From NCBI RefSeq assembly GCF_025643595.1, contig NZ_CP102826.1:1178001-1242000 (forward strand): a stretch of 64,000 nt of DNA, in the 5' to 3' direction. Positions 45,646-54,868 of this stretch are shown here, in pieces. The DNA is from Saccharopolyspora rosea (lineage in GTDB: Bacteria; Actinomycetota; Actinomycetes; Mycobacteriales; Pseudonocardiaceae). The notes beneath the pieces are model-generated. The model worked only from the letters and a program-made list of their open reading frames with translations. It ran no database searches and had not been told where the DNA came from. The translations under genes were made by a program, and so were the position numbers. How positions within the stretch are numbered: position 1 is the first letter of the stretch; each line of letters begins with the position of its first letter.

Positions 45646-46392
45646 GTGACGAACCCCTATGGCCCGCCTTCCGGCCCCCAGCCGCAGCAGCCCTACGGCC
45701 AACAGCCGGGTGGGTACGGACCGCAGTCGGGGCCGATGCCGCAGCAGCCCGGGTACTCCGGTGGCTACCCGCCGGCCGCTCCGCCGCCCTCGCAGGGCTA
45801 CGGCGCCTACCCGCCGGGGATGCACCCGTTCGGACGGCTGGCGAACTGGGGGTACCGGGCCTTGGGGTACCTCCTCGACGTGTTCGTGCCCTGCATCGTG
45901 TTCACCGTCGTCATGGCGATCGTCGGCGGAGTCGGTGGCGGGATCGCGGCCAGCGCGAACAGCGGCGGCGGCGTCGCGGTCGTGGTCATCATCGACATCG
46001 TGCTGTACATCGCGATGGCCGTGTTCATGATCTGGAATCTGTGCTACCGCCGCGGCACTACGGGACAGACCTTCGGCCAGCAGGTCGTGAAGATCAAGAC
46101 CATCAGCGAGGAGTCCGGCCAGCCGATCGGGTTCGGTGGCGCCTTCGCCCGCCAGCTCTGCCACATCCTCGACGGCCTGGCGTGCGACATCGGGTGGCTG
46201 TTCCCGCTGTGGGACGAGAAGCGGCAGACCTTCGCCGACAAGATCATGAAGACCGTCGTCGTCCACGTCGACGACCTGCCGCCGGGTGGCGGTTACCCGC
46301 AGCAGGGCTACCCCCAGCAGGGCTACCCGCAGCCGGGGTACCCCCAGCAGCCCGGATATCCGCAGCAGCCGGGCGGCTACCCGCAGCAGTGA
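45646..46392 (+). CDS. RDD family membrane protein with GYPQQ-repeat tail
   Basis: A 248-residue membrane protein. Residues 1-58 are Pro/Gln/Tyr/Gly-rich, then an RDD-like domain (~60-200) with hydrophobic helices at VFVPCIVFTVVMAIVGGVGG and VVVIIDIVLYIAMAVFMIW and the motif GTTGQTFGQQVVKIK, and finally a tail of repeated GYPQQ units. Such disordered ends are common in actinobacterial RDD proteins and may promote clustering. Function unknown. GTG 45646 follows GAAGGAAC; the next gene starts on the last base of its stop (TGATG). Confidence 0.82.
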   Translation: MTNPYGPPSGPQPQQPYGQQPGGYGPQSGPMPQQPGYSGGYPPAAPPPSQGYGAYPPGMHPFGRLANWGYRALGYLLDVFVPCIVFTVVMAIVGGVGGGIAASANSGGGVAVVVIIDIVLYIAMAVFMIWNLCYRRGTTGQTFGQQVVKIKTISEESGQPIGFGGAFARQLCHILDGLACDIGWLFPLWDEKRQTFADKIMKTVVVHVDDLPPGGGYPQQGYPQQGYPQPGYPQQPGYPQQPGGYPQQ

Positions 46393-46820
46393 TGAGCTCG
46401 GCCGTGCGCGGCGTGCTGACCTTCCCTTTCCGACGGCTCCCGCAGACCACCAGCATGGTCGTGACCACGGGAGCCGTCGGTCTGGTCCTGGGCACCGGCA
46501 TCGTGCCGGTGCCCTGCCCGTTCAGGCTGATCACCGGGCTGGACTGCCCGTTCTGCGGCGGAAGCCGAATGATCGGAGCGTTGCTCCGCGGCGACGTCGT
46601 GCAAGCGTGGCACCTGAACGCCTTCGCGCTGGTTCTCCTGGTCCCGCTGGCGGCCGTCGTGGTGGGCGCAGCAGCCGCGCACGAACTCGGCTGCGTCGAC
46701 CGGCGCTGGCCGAGCGGACGGGCGGGCCGCGCGCTGACGTTCGCCCTGGTCGGGTCGTTGGTCGTCTGGACGGTGCTGCGCAACCTGCCGTTCGGGCCGT
46801 TCCCGGCGCTGCGGGCGTGA
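46392..46820 (+). CDS. DUF2752 domain membrane protein
   Basis: A 142-residue small membrane protein with CPFRLITGLDCPFCGGSRM, the DUF2752 hallmark, between hydrophobic helices, and a C-terminal helix (LTFALVGSLVVWTVL). The three cysteines suggest metal or redox chemistry at the membrane, but no role is established. It overlaps the RDD gene stop by one base and is convergent with the DUF4190 gene 4 bp away. Confidence 0.85.
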   Translation: MSSAVRGVLTFPFRRLPQTTSMVVTTGAVGLVLGTGIVPVPCPFRLITGLDCPFCGGSRMIGALLRGDVVQAWHLNAFALVLLVPLAAVVVGAAAAHELGCVDRRWPSGRAGRALTFALVGSLVVWTVLRNLPFGPFPALRA

Positions 46821-46824
46821 ACCG

Positions 46825-47208
46825 TCAGTGCAGCTGGCCGTTCGCCCCGAGGACCACGATCGAGATCATGAAGGCGACGTACATCAGCCAACCGGCGATG
46901 ATGACCCAGCCGATGATCAGACCCGCCAACGCGATGCCCGCGCCGTCGTAACGCGGGTCCTCCCTGATGCGCTTGCGGGCCATGTGTCCGGTGATCACGG
47001 CGGCGATCGCCGTCAGCACGCAGAAGGACCCCACCAGGGAGAGGATCAGCGACGCCGTCGCGAGCGAGTGGGTCTGCCGGAATCCCGCGTACGGGTAGCC
47101 GCCGGCGGTCGGGTACGCGGGCGGCGGGGGCGGCATGTTCGGCGGGTAGCTCGGCGGGCCGGCGGGCTGAGGCTGGTTGCCGAAGGGGGGTTGGTTCGGG
47201 TTGGTCAT
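46825..47208 (-). CDS. DUF4190 domain membrane protein
   Basis: A 127-residue protein: a Pro/Asn-rich disordered N-terminus (PPFGNQPQPAGPPSYPPN), then two membrane segments (ATASLILSLVGSFCVLTAIA; AGLIIGWVIIAGWLMYVAFM) with the DUF4190 linker ITGHMARKRIREDPRYDG. ATG 47208 follows GAAGGACTCC. Function unknown. Like the nearby RDD protein it couples a proline-rich tail to a small membrane domain. Confidence 0.85.
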   Translation of the reverse strand: MTNPNQPPFGNQPQPAGPPSYPPNMPPPPPAYPTAGGYPYAGFRQTHSLATASLILSLVGSFCVLTAIAAVITGHMARKRIREDPRYDGAGIALAGLIIGWVIIAGWLMYVAFMISIVVLGANGQLH

Positions 47209-47324
47209 GGAGTCCTTCCGTGATCAGGCCGCGGCCATTGTCCCTTCGACGAACGGCCTCGGGCGGCGGTTTCGCCGAATCGGCCAGCAGCACCGGAGCG
47301 CTCCGGAGGTGAGACCATGACCGG

Positions 47325-48122
47325 GTGAGCCTCTACCGGGATACGGCCGTCGTGCTGCGGGTGCAGAAACTGGGTGAGGCCGACCGGATCATCACGCTGC
47401 TGACCCGTCGGTACGGCAAGGTGCGCGCGGTCGCCAAGGGCGTGCGCCGCACCACGTCCCGGTTCGGTGCGCGGGTGGAGCCGTTCTCGCACGTCGACGC
47501 GCAGCTGTACACCGGGCGGACGCTCGACGTGATCACCCAGGTGCAGACCGTCGACGCGTTCGCCGCGCACATCGTGGACGACTACCAGCGCTACACCGCG
47601 GCCTGCGCCGTGCTGGAGACGGTCGACCGGATCGCCGCCGAGGAGGGCGAACCGGTGCTGCGGCTGTACCTGCTGGCGGTCGGCGCGCTGCGCGCCCTGG
47701 CCGGGCGCGAACGCGACCCGTCGCAGGTGCTGGACGCGTTCCTGCTGCGCGCCATGTCGTTCGCGGGCTGGGCCCCGGCGCTCGCCGAGTGCGCGCGCTG
47801 CGGTCGTCCCGGACCGCACGCGGCGTTCAACATCCAGGCGGGCGGCGCGGTGTGCGCGCACTGCTGCCCGGCCGGTTCGGTGCGGCCCGGCGCGCGGACG
47901 CTGCCGCTGATGGAGGCCCTGCTGCACGGCGACTGGGCGGAGGCGGAGGAGGCGGTGACATCGGTGCGCCGGGAGGCCAGCGGTTTGGTCGCGGCGCACC
48001 TGCAGTGGCACATGGAACGGCAGTTGCGGTCGTTGCCGCTGGTCGAGCGGACGGTTCCGGAAGCCGTCCGGGAGCGCGCGGAGCTGCCCGCCGCGAGCGC
48101 CCTGGCCGCCGAGGACGCCTGA
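47325..48122 (+). CDS. recO: DNA repair protein RecO
   Basis: Recombination mediator of the RecFOR pathway. The 265-residue protein has an N-terminal OB fold (VVLRVQKLGEADRIITLLTR and GVRRTTSRFG) and a helical C-terminal domain with a zinc site (CARCGRPGPHAAF then CAHCC). GTG 47325 is preceded by GACCAT and 6 nt with no ribosome-binding site. It lies upstream of uppS as in mycobacteria. Confidence 0.95.
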   Translation: MSLYRDTAVVLRVQKLGEADRIITLLTRRYGKVRAVAKGVRRTTSRFGARVEPFSHVDAQLYTGRTLDVITQVQTVDAFAAHIVDDYQRYTAACAVLETVDRIAAEEGEPVLRLYLLAVGALRALAGRERDPSQVLDAFLLRAMSFAGWAPALAECARCGRPGPHAAFNIQAGGAVCAHCCPAGSVRPGARTLPLMEALLHGDWAEAEEAVTSVRREASGLVAAHLQWHMERQLRSLPLVERTVPEAVRERAELPAASALAAEDA

Positions 48123-48206
48123 TCCGGCCTACCACTGAACGGGTGACCGGAGCGGGTGAGGAGAATGGGCAGCCGACTGCCAGCGGGTGACAAGGAGAAC
48201 CGACCT

Positions 48207-49046
48207 ATGCTGCGCCGCCGTGAGCGGGCCAGGACCGACCCGGCCGTGCGTCCGCCGGACCCGCACTCCAGCGGGGAAGCACCGCCAGCGCTGCCGCCGG
48301 AACTGGTGCCCAACCACGTCGCCGTCGTGATGGACGGCAACGGGCGCTGGGCGAACCAGCGCGGTCTGCCGCGCATCGAGGGGCACAAGCGCGGCGAGGC
48401 CGTCGTGCTGGAGCTGGCCCGCGGTGCCATCGAGCTCGGGGTGAAGTGGTTGTCGCTGTTCGCCTTCTCCACCGAGAACTGGAAGCGCAGCCCGGAGGAG
48501 GTCCGCTTCCTCATGGGCTTCAACCGGGACGTGATCCGCCGCCGCGTCGACGAGCTCGACGCGCTGGGCGTGCGGGTGCGCTGGGCCGGGCGCCGCCCGA
48601 AGCTGTGGCGCAGCGTGGTCAAGGAGTTGCAGGCGGCCGAAGTCCGCACCCGCGACAACGACGTCATGAACCTCACCATGTGCGTCAACTACGGCGGGCG
48701 GGCCGAGGTCGGCGACGCCGCGCGGCAGATCGCCCGGCTGGCGGCGGAGGGAAAGATCAACCCGGAACGGGTCGACGAGCGCACCGTGGCCCGCTACCTG
48801 TACCAGCCGGAGATGCCGGACGTGGACCTGTTCATCCGGCCGTCGGGCGAGATGCGGACGTCGAACTTCCTGCTCTGGCAGTCCGCCTACGCCGAACTGG
48901 TCTTCCAGGACACGCTGTTCCCCGATGTGGACCGGCGCCACCTGTGGCGCGCGTGCGAGCAGTACGCCCGCCGGGACCGCCGGTTCGGCGGGGCCATCGA
49001 CCGCGCGGTCGACGACCGCGAGAAAGCTCAGGAGAGCACCTCATGA
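48207..49046 (+). CDS. uppS: Isoprenyl (di-/polyprenyl diphosphate) transferase
   Basis: Cis-prenyltransferase that makes the long polyprenyl carrier of cell-wall synthesis. The 279-residue protein has [18 protein letters not shown] with the catalytic Asp, [17 protein letters not shown] and [18 protein letters not shown]. It resembles mycobacterial Rv2361c, downstream of recO as here. ATG 48207 follows AAGGAGA; earlier in-frame starts add a non-conserved leader. It overlaps the YbjN-like gene by 4 bp. Confidence 0.95.
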   Translation: MLRRRERARTDPAVRPPDPHSSGEAPPALPPELVPNHVAVVMDGNGRWANQRGLPRIEGHKRGEAVVLELARGAIELGVKWLSLFAFSTENWKRSPEEVRFLMGFNRDVIRRRVDELDALGVRVRWAGRRPKLWRSVVKELQAAEVRTRDNDVMNLTMCVNYGGRAEVGDAARQIARLAAEGKINPERVDERTVARYLYQPEMPDVDLFIRPSGEMRTSNFLLWQSAYAELVFQDTLFPDVDRRHLWRACEQYARRDRRFGGAIDRAVDDREKAQESTS

Positions 49047-49465
49047 CCCAGGAGGCCGCGACCACCGCGCGATTGATGACCGCGGCGAAGGAAGCGCTGG
49101 AGACCTACCACGACGTGCACGTCGACGACGACGGCGCGCTGACCTTCCGGCACGCCGAAGTCCCCTGCGCGGTGCAGGCCATGCAGCTGGCCGAGGGCCT
49201 GACCGTGCTGAGCCTGACCTGCGTGGTCGCCTGGGACCTGCCCGCCGGTGCCGAGCTGGCCCAGTCGGTCGCCGAACGCGCCGGTCAGGGCCTGTTCGGC
49301 ACGCTCGGCGTGGTCCGCACCGACCGCGGCACGGACGTCACGCTCCGGTACGCGTTCCCGGCCGAGGGCATGGAACCCGCGCCGCTGGGGACCCTGCTGA
49401 TGCTCGTGGTGGCCACCGCCTCGCAGCTGCGCAACGAGCTCCTGGGCTTCCCGGAGGACGGCTAG
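49043..49465 (+). CDS. YbjN domain-containing protein
   Basis: A 140-residue protein of the YbjN/type III chaperone-like fold: an N-terminal helix, a beta sheet ([37 protein letters not shown]) and a C-terminal helix ([20 protein letters not shown]). Function unknown. It is coupled to uppS through ATGA at 49043, and its TAG stop is followed immediately by structured repeat copy A. Confidence 0.75.
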   Translation: MTQEAATTARLMTAAKEALETYHDVHVDDDGALTFRHAEVPCAVQAMQLAEGLTVLSLTCVVAWDLPAGAELAQSVAERAGQGLFGTLGVVRTDRGTDVTLRYAFPAEGMEPAPLGTLLMLVVATASQLRNELLGFPEDG

Positions 49466-49672
49466 GGAGTGCTTCAGAAGTGCTTTGCGTGGCGGTGCCG
49501 GTGGCGGAACCTCAGCGGCCGTCTCGACTGCGGAAGCCCCTCCTTTTGTATGCCCAATACACGGCGTCGGGGCTGTCCTCGCGAGGCGACCGCTGAGAAC
49601 CCGCGGCGGTGCCGGTTGCTTGCGTACTCACCGAAAGAGAAAGCGGCTGACGCCGCTTATAAAACACGCGCT
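49466..49672 (+). repeat. Structured dispersed repeat, copy A
   Basis: A ~200-bp element starting at the TAG stop of the YbjN-like gene and in its sense. It aligns along most of its length with copy B (32027-32222). Features: GCGGTGCCGGT direct repeats at 49492 and 49606; CTCAGCGG (49511-49518) pairing with CCGCTGAG (49590-49597); hairpin TGTAT-GCCCA-ATACA (49547-49561); palindrome CCTCGCGAGG (49577-49586); hairpin AAGCGGC-TGAC-GCCGCTT (49641-49658). Stem differences from copy B are compensatory. Short ORFs through it (for example LRTRGGAGC) look spurious. Confidence 0.75.
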
Positions 49673-49700
49673 AGGAGCTGCCCGGGGCGAGTGCGCGGGC

Positions 49701-49740
49701 GTGCCGGTGGCTGCTTCACTCGTTGGTGTGAAGTGCCGGT
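49701..49740 (+). repeat. Hairpin flanked by GTGCCGGT direct repeats
   Basis: CTTCAC (49714-49719) and GTGAAG (49728-49733) form a stem with an 8-nt loop, flanked by GTGCCGGT at 49701-49708 and 49733-49740. The octamer also lies inside both GCGGTGCCGGT repeats of copy A just upstream, so this may be a partial, decayed extension of the same element. The rest of the gap up to 49800 shows nothing recognisable. Confidence 0.4.
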
Positions 49741-49800
49741 GTGTCCGCCCGGTTGGGTGAGCTGGGGTTTCCGGCCGGGTCCGATGCGGTCGGCTGCTGC

Positions 49801-49815
49801 TGCGAACGATTATCA
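49801..49815 (+). promoter_or_regulatory. Zur-box-like sequence upstream of permease operon
   Basis: TGCGAACGATTATCA agrees at 11 of 15 positions with the 7-1-7 Zur palindrome TGAAAATGATTTTCA described for Streptomyces and mycobacteria. It ends 12 nt before CACGAT (49827-49832), a candidate -10, so it would cover the -35 region and allow repression. The gene zur lies 1.7 kb away. Functional binding is inferred. Confidence 0.5.
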
Positions 49816-49838
49816 GTTCGCGCTGGCACGATGATCGG

Positions 49839-50849
49839 GTGACCGAGATCGCCACCGAGCCCCGCCGCGTCCGCCCCCGGCGCACCGTGACCTCCGTCGA
49901 GGTGCTGTGCGCGCTGCTGGTGGTCGCGGTCGTCTTCCAGCGACCGCTGGGCGACCTGCTGGATTTCCCCGCGCTGCGGACCGGCGCGACCGTGTTCCTC
50001 GCGGTCTGCGTCCAGGCGATGCCGTTCCTGGTGCTCGGTGTGCTGGTCAGCGGGCTCATCGCGGCGTTCGTCCCGCCCGGGGCGCTGCGCCGCCTGCTGC
50101 CGGGCCGCACCGCCGCGGCGGTGCCCGTCGCCGGGGTCGCGGGGTTGGCCCTGCCCGGGTGCGAGTGCGCGTCCGTGCCCGTCGCCCGCCGCCTGGTGCA
50201 GCAGGGCGTCGCCCCGGCCGCGGCGCTGTCGTTCCTGCTGGCCGCACCCGCGGTGAACCCCGTCGTGCTCGTCGCCACCGCGGTCGCCTTCCCCGGGCAG
50301 CCGCGCATGGTGCTGGCGCGGTTCATCGCCTCGCTGCTGACCGCCTGCGCGATGGGCTGGCTGTGGTCGCGGTTCGGCAGACCGGAGTGGCTGGCCGAAC
50401 GCGCGCTGCGCCGGGTCGAGGCGCAGCACGGCGGCGGCAGCCGCTGGGTGGTGTTCGCCGAATCGGCGCGGCACGACCTGGTGGAGGCCGGGGGGTTCCT
50501 GGTGCTGGGCGGTCTGACCTCGGCGGTGTTCAACGTCGCGGTGCCCACCGGCTGGCTGGAGTCCCTCGGCGGGCACCTGGTGCTCGGGGTGCTGGTGTTG
50601 GCGGTGCTGGCGGTGGTGCTCGCGCTGTGCAGCGAGGCCGACGCCTTCGTGGTCGCGTCGATGCCGGGGCTGCCGCTGATCCCGAAACTGGTGTTCCTGG
50701 TCGTCGGTCCGGCGGTGGACCTCAAGCTCGTCGCGATGCAGTCCGGGGCGTTCGGCCGCCGGTTCGCGGCCCGCTTCGCCCCGGCGACCTTCGTCGTGGC
50801 GATCACGTCCGCGCTGGTGGTCGGCGCACTGCTGCTGGGAGGTGCGTGA
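49839..50849 (+). CDS. Permease (DUF318/ArsP-like, YcgR-type)
   Basis: A 336-residue polytopic permease of the DUF318 family. It has about eight hydrophobic segments and the duplicated signature GLALPGCECASVPVARRLVQ, followed by LSFLLAAPAVNPVVLVATA. Some relatives export metals or organoarsenicals; the pairing with a TIGR03943 subunit resembles the B. subtilis ycgR-ycgQ pair. A Zur-like box upstream and the nearby smtB-zur operon suggest zinc-related transport, which is inferred. GTG 49839 has CACGAT 6 nt upstream (leaderless type). It overlaps the next gene by one base (TGATG). Confidence 0.85.
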   Translation: MTEIATEPRRVRPRRTVTSVEVLCALLVVAVVFQRPLGDLLDFPALRTGATVFLAVCVQAMPFLVLGVLVSGLIAAFVPPGALRRLLPGRTAAAVPVAGVAGLALPGCECASVPVARRLVQQGVAPAAALSFLLAAPAVNPVVLVATAVAFPGQPRMVLARFIASLLTACAMGWLWSRFGRPEWLAERALRRVEAQHGGGSRWVVFAESARHDLVEAGGFLVLGGLTSAVFNVAVPTGWLESLGGHLVLGVLVLAVLAVVLALCSEADAFVVASMPGLPLIPKLVFLVVGPAVDLKLVAMQSGAFGRRFAARFAPATFVVAITSALVVGALLLGGA

Positions 50850-51556
50850 TGCGCCGGGAGACGCAGAACCTGCTGCTGCTCCTGCTCGGAGGGGCGTTGC
50901 TGAAGATCGCGCTGGGCGGCACCTACGTGCGCTACGTCAAACCGGGGCTGTTCGGTTGGCTCCTCGCGGCCGGTGCGGTGATGGTGGCGCTCGCCGCGTT
51001 CGCCATCGCCCGCGACATCCGGTCAGGAGGGACCGTCGGCCACGAACACCGCACCCGCAGCCCGTGGATGCTGCTGCTGCCGGTGTTCGCGATCTTCCTC
51101 GTCGCCCCGCCCGCTCTCGGAGCCGACTCGGTGACCAGGAACCGCGTGGCCGCCGCGCTCCCGCGCCCGGCGGAGTCGCGGTTCCCGCCGCTGCCGCCCG
51201 GCCCGGCTCCCGAGCTGAGCATGTCCGAGTTCGTTACCCGCGTCGTCTGGGACGACAGCGGAGTCCTGGACGGTCGGACCGTGCGGCTGCAGGGCTTCGT
51301 GGTGCATCCCGCGCCGGGCGCCACGCAGGTGGCCCGGATGCGGATCAGCTGCTGCGCCGCGGACGCGACCCCGGTCGAGGTCGACGTCGCGGGTCCGGCG
51401 GCGGCTCGGCTGGCGGACCTGCCCGCGGACACCTGGGTGGAGATCACGGGTGTGCCGCGCCGGGGCACGGCGACCGACGCCAACGGGCACGTCCCGACGC
51501 TGGACACCACAGCGGTCCGGCGGGTGCCGGCACCGCGCGACACCTACGAGTACTGA
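50849..51556 (+). CDS. TIGR03943 family putative permease subunit
   Basis: A 235-residue protein with two N-terminal membrane helices (~8-60), a His-containing loop (GTVGHEHRTRSPW), a third helix and an extracytoplasmic domain with RISCCAADATPVEVDV, the Cys pair typical of TIGR03943. It is the usual partner of DUF318 permeases and may form the outer domain of the transporter. It is coupled to the permease gene by TGATG and convergent with zur, 4 bp apart. Confidence 0.85.
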   Translation: MRRETQNLLLLLLGGALLKIALGGTYVRYVKPGLFGWLLAAGAVMVALAAFAIARDIRSGGTVGHEHRTRSPWMLLLPVFAIFLVAPPALGADSVTRNRVAAALPRPAESRFPPLPPGPAPELSMSEFVTRVVWDDSGVLDGRTVRLQGFVVHPAPGATQVARMRISCCAADATPVEVDVAGPAAARLADLPADTWVEITGVPRRGTATDANGHVPTLDTTAVRRVPAPRDTYEY

Positions 51557-51560
51557 CCGG

Positions 51561-51986
51561 TCAGGACCCCTGGTCGACGCAGTTCGGGCAGGTGCCGATG
51601 ATCTCGACGGTGTGGCTGACGTCGGAGAAGCCGTGTTCCTGGCCGATGCGTTCGGCCCAGTTCTCCACCGGCGGGTCCGCGACCTCCACGGTCCGGCCGC
51701 AGTGGCGGCACACCAGGTGATGGTGGTGGTGCGTGGAGCAGCGGCGGTACACCGCCTCGCCGGAGGGCGTGCGCAGCACGTCGATCTCGCCGGCGTCGGC
51801 CAGGGTCTGCAGCGTGCGGTACACGGTGGTCAGACCGATGCCCTCGCCCTGCCGCCGCAGCTGCTCGTGCAGCTCCTGCGCCGAGCGGAAGTCGTCGACC
51901 TCGTTGAGCAGCTTGGACACCGCCGCTCGCTGCTTGGTGGCCCGCAGGCCCGGTACACCGGCCGCGGGACGCTCCCCGGTGGTCAC
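51561..51986 (-). CDS. zur: Fur family zinc-uptake regulator
   Basis: A 141-residue Fur-family repressor. The winged helix reads RSAQELHEQLRRQGEGIGLT then TVYRTLQTLADAGEI; the metal sites include a five-His run (THHHHHLVC) and two CxxC structural zinc pairs (CRHC and CPNC). Gene order with the SmtB-type regulator immediately upstream and glyS beyond matches mycobacterial Rv2358-Rv2359, where this member is Zur (FurB), so I assign zinc. GTG 51986 follows GGAG and overlaps the smtB stop by 4 bp. Confidence 0.9.
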   Translation of the reverse strand: MTTGERPAAGVPGLRATKQRAAVSKLLNEVDDFRSAQELHEQLRRQGEGIGLTTVYRTLQTLADAGEIDVLRTPSGEAVYRRCSTHHHHHLVCRHCGRTVEVADPPVENWAERIGQEHGFSDVSHTVEIIGTCPNCVDQGS

Positions 51987-52465
51987 GCTGTCTCCGTCTC
52001 CTGTCGGCTGCTGTGCGGTGCGATGGGGGCGCTGTCGGCCGCCGGGCGCGATCGACCCGCGGTCTCCTCGGCGTGCGCGGCGGCATCGACCACGATGTGC
52101 GCCAGGTGTTCGTCGACGAGGCGGTAGACGACCTCCCGCCCGTGCCGCTCGCCGTGCACGACGCCGGCGGACTTCAGCACCCGGAGGTGCTGGCTGATCA
52201 GCGGCTGCGCCACGCCGAGGGCGTCGACCAGCTCGTGCACGCAGCGCTCGGACACCCGCAGCTGCAGCACGATCGCGATGCGCACCGGGGCGGCGAGCGC
52301 GCGCAGCAGCTCGCCGGCCTCGACCAGGGTCCGCTGGTCGCGCAGCGGTGCCGGGCGGGAGTCCCGCTCCGGGGAGGGTACGTGCTCGTCGTGCTGGTGG
52401 AGCCGCCCGGCACTCGCAGTCGACCGAGCCGGTTCGGCGGCGGAGTCCGGACTCACGGCTGGCAT
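51983..52465 (-). CDS. smtB: ArsR/SmtB family zinc-responsive repressor
   Basis: A 160-residue winged-helix repressor (LGVAQPLISQHLRVLKSAGV). The C-terminal helix DEHLAHIVVDAAAHAEE has Asp, His, His and Glu at spacings +2, +11 and +3, exactly the alpha5 zinc site of SmtB/CzrA, so zinc-dependent derepression is predicted. The N-terminal ~45 residues are a polar extension with several His. It is cotranscribed with zur (GTGA overlap), so zinc excess should induce zur, as reported for mycobacteria. ATG 52465 follows GAAAGGAA. Confidence 0.9.
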   Translation of the reverse strand: MPAVSPDSAAEPARSTASAGRLHQHDEHVPSPERDSRPAPLRDQRTLVEAGELLRALAAPVRIAIVLQLRVSERCVHELVDALGVAQPLISQHLRVLKSAGVVHGERHGREVVYRLVDEHLAHIVVDAAAHAEETAGRSRPAADSAPIAPHSSRQETETA

Positions 52466-52522
52466 GGGTTCCTTTCCGGCGTACCTGACGCAGGTGCCTG
52501 ACTGCGGTGCGCTGTGGTTCCC

Positions 52523-52536
52523 ATCCTACGGGTAGG
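52523..52536 (-). promoter_or_regulatory. smtB promoter -10 overlapped by a palindrome
   Basis: On the minus strand TAGGAT (52523-52528) fits an actinobacterial -10. It overlaps CCTAC-GG-GTAGG (52525-52536), a perfect 5-bp inverted repeat. The palindrome may be the SmtB operator, although it is shorter than the usual 12-2-12 site. Confidence 0.45.
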
Positions 52537-52673
52537 CGCATCCCGGCCGGATGCCCTCGACCGTGCGGTCCGGGCGGCCCGGGCGAACACCCCTCGCGGT
52601 GTCATCGGTACGCTGGGAATCTCCAGCCCGACCAGCTGGTTCGACGTATTCAGTGACGTTTTCCGGAGTGAAC

Positions 52674-54059
<1,386 letters not shown>

Positions 54060-54143
54060 TCCCGGGCCCGCCGGCACCACCGGTGGCGGCGGGCCGTCCG
54101 GCTGGTTGCGGGTCGGTGCGAGCCGATCTGCGACGATGCCGGG

Positions 54144-54797
54144 GTGAGTGCTTATCGAGCCGTCCACCCTTCGCGGTCCGGGCGCGTGCTGCGCCGGACC
54201 CTGGCCGGTGTTCTGCTGGTCGCGCTGCTCGTGGTCGGCGGCACCGCCTTCCGGGTGTGGCAGGTCGCCCGCGCCGACGGCCGTCGACCGGTCGACATCG
54301 TCGTGGTCCTCGGTGCGGCGCAGTACCACGGCACGCCTTCCGCCGTTCTCGAAGCCCGCTTGGAGCACGCGCTGAACCTGTACCGGCAGGGCATGACCGA
54401 GTACGTGGTCACGGTCGGCGGCAGGCAGACCGGCGACGCCTACACCGAAGCCCAGGCGGGCCGGAAATGGCTGGTCAGGCAGGGTGTCCCCAACGAGAAG
54501 GTGATCGACGTCGACACCGGTAGCGACACGTTGGGCAGCATGCGGGCGGTCGCGCACATGGCGCAGCAGCGCGGTTGGCGCAGCGCCCTGATCGTCAGCG
54601 ACCCCTGGCACTCGCTGCGGGCCCGCACGATGGCCAACGACTCCGGCCTCGCGTCCTGGTCGTCGCCCACCCGGTCCGGTCCGATGGTGCAGACCCGCGA
54701 GACCCAGTTCCAGTACATCGTCCGGGAGACCGGAGCCCTGCTCTACTACCACCTCACGCACGCGCCCGCGGAGATCAAGGGCGACGGGCTCGGCTGA
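54144..54797 (+). CDS. YdcF family (DUF218) membrane-anchored protein
   Basis: A 217-residue DUF218/YdcF-like protein: an N-terminal membrane anchor ([22 protein letters not shown]), then [52 protein letters not shown] and [14 protein letters not shown], which form the family's nucleotide-binding-like fold. Related proteins (SanA, ElyC) affect cell-envelope integrity. GTG 54144 has GACGAT 6 nt upstream. Substrate unknown. Confidence 0.85.
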   Translation: MSAYRAVHPSRSGRVLRRTLAGVLLVALLVVGGTAFRVWQVARADGRRPVDIVVVLGAAQYHGTPSAVLEARLEHALNLYRQGMTEYVVTVGGRQTGDAYTEAQAGRKWLVRQGVPNEKVIDVDTGSDTLGSMRAVAHMAQQRGWRSALIVSDPWHSLRARTMANDSGLASWSSPTRSGPMVQTRETQFQYIVRETGALLYYHLTHAPAEIKGDGLG

Positions 54798-54868
54798 GCG
54801 GCTGTCGTCGGACACCGGCTCTCGGTGAATCGGGCGGTTCGTCGGGGTCGCGCCGTAACCTGGTCGCG

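Noticed and set aside
49485..49760. Short ORFs through repeat copy A, with LARRPLRTRGGAGC also readable in copy B
   Set aside because: The shared peptide comes from the conserved nucleotide structure; the two copies differ by changes that preserve base pairing rather than the reading frame, and there is no ribosome-binding site.
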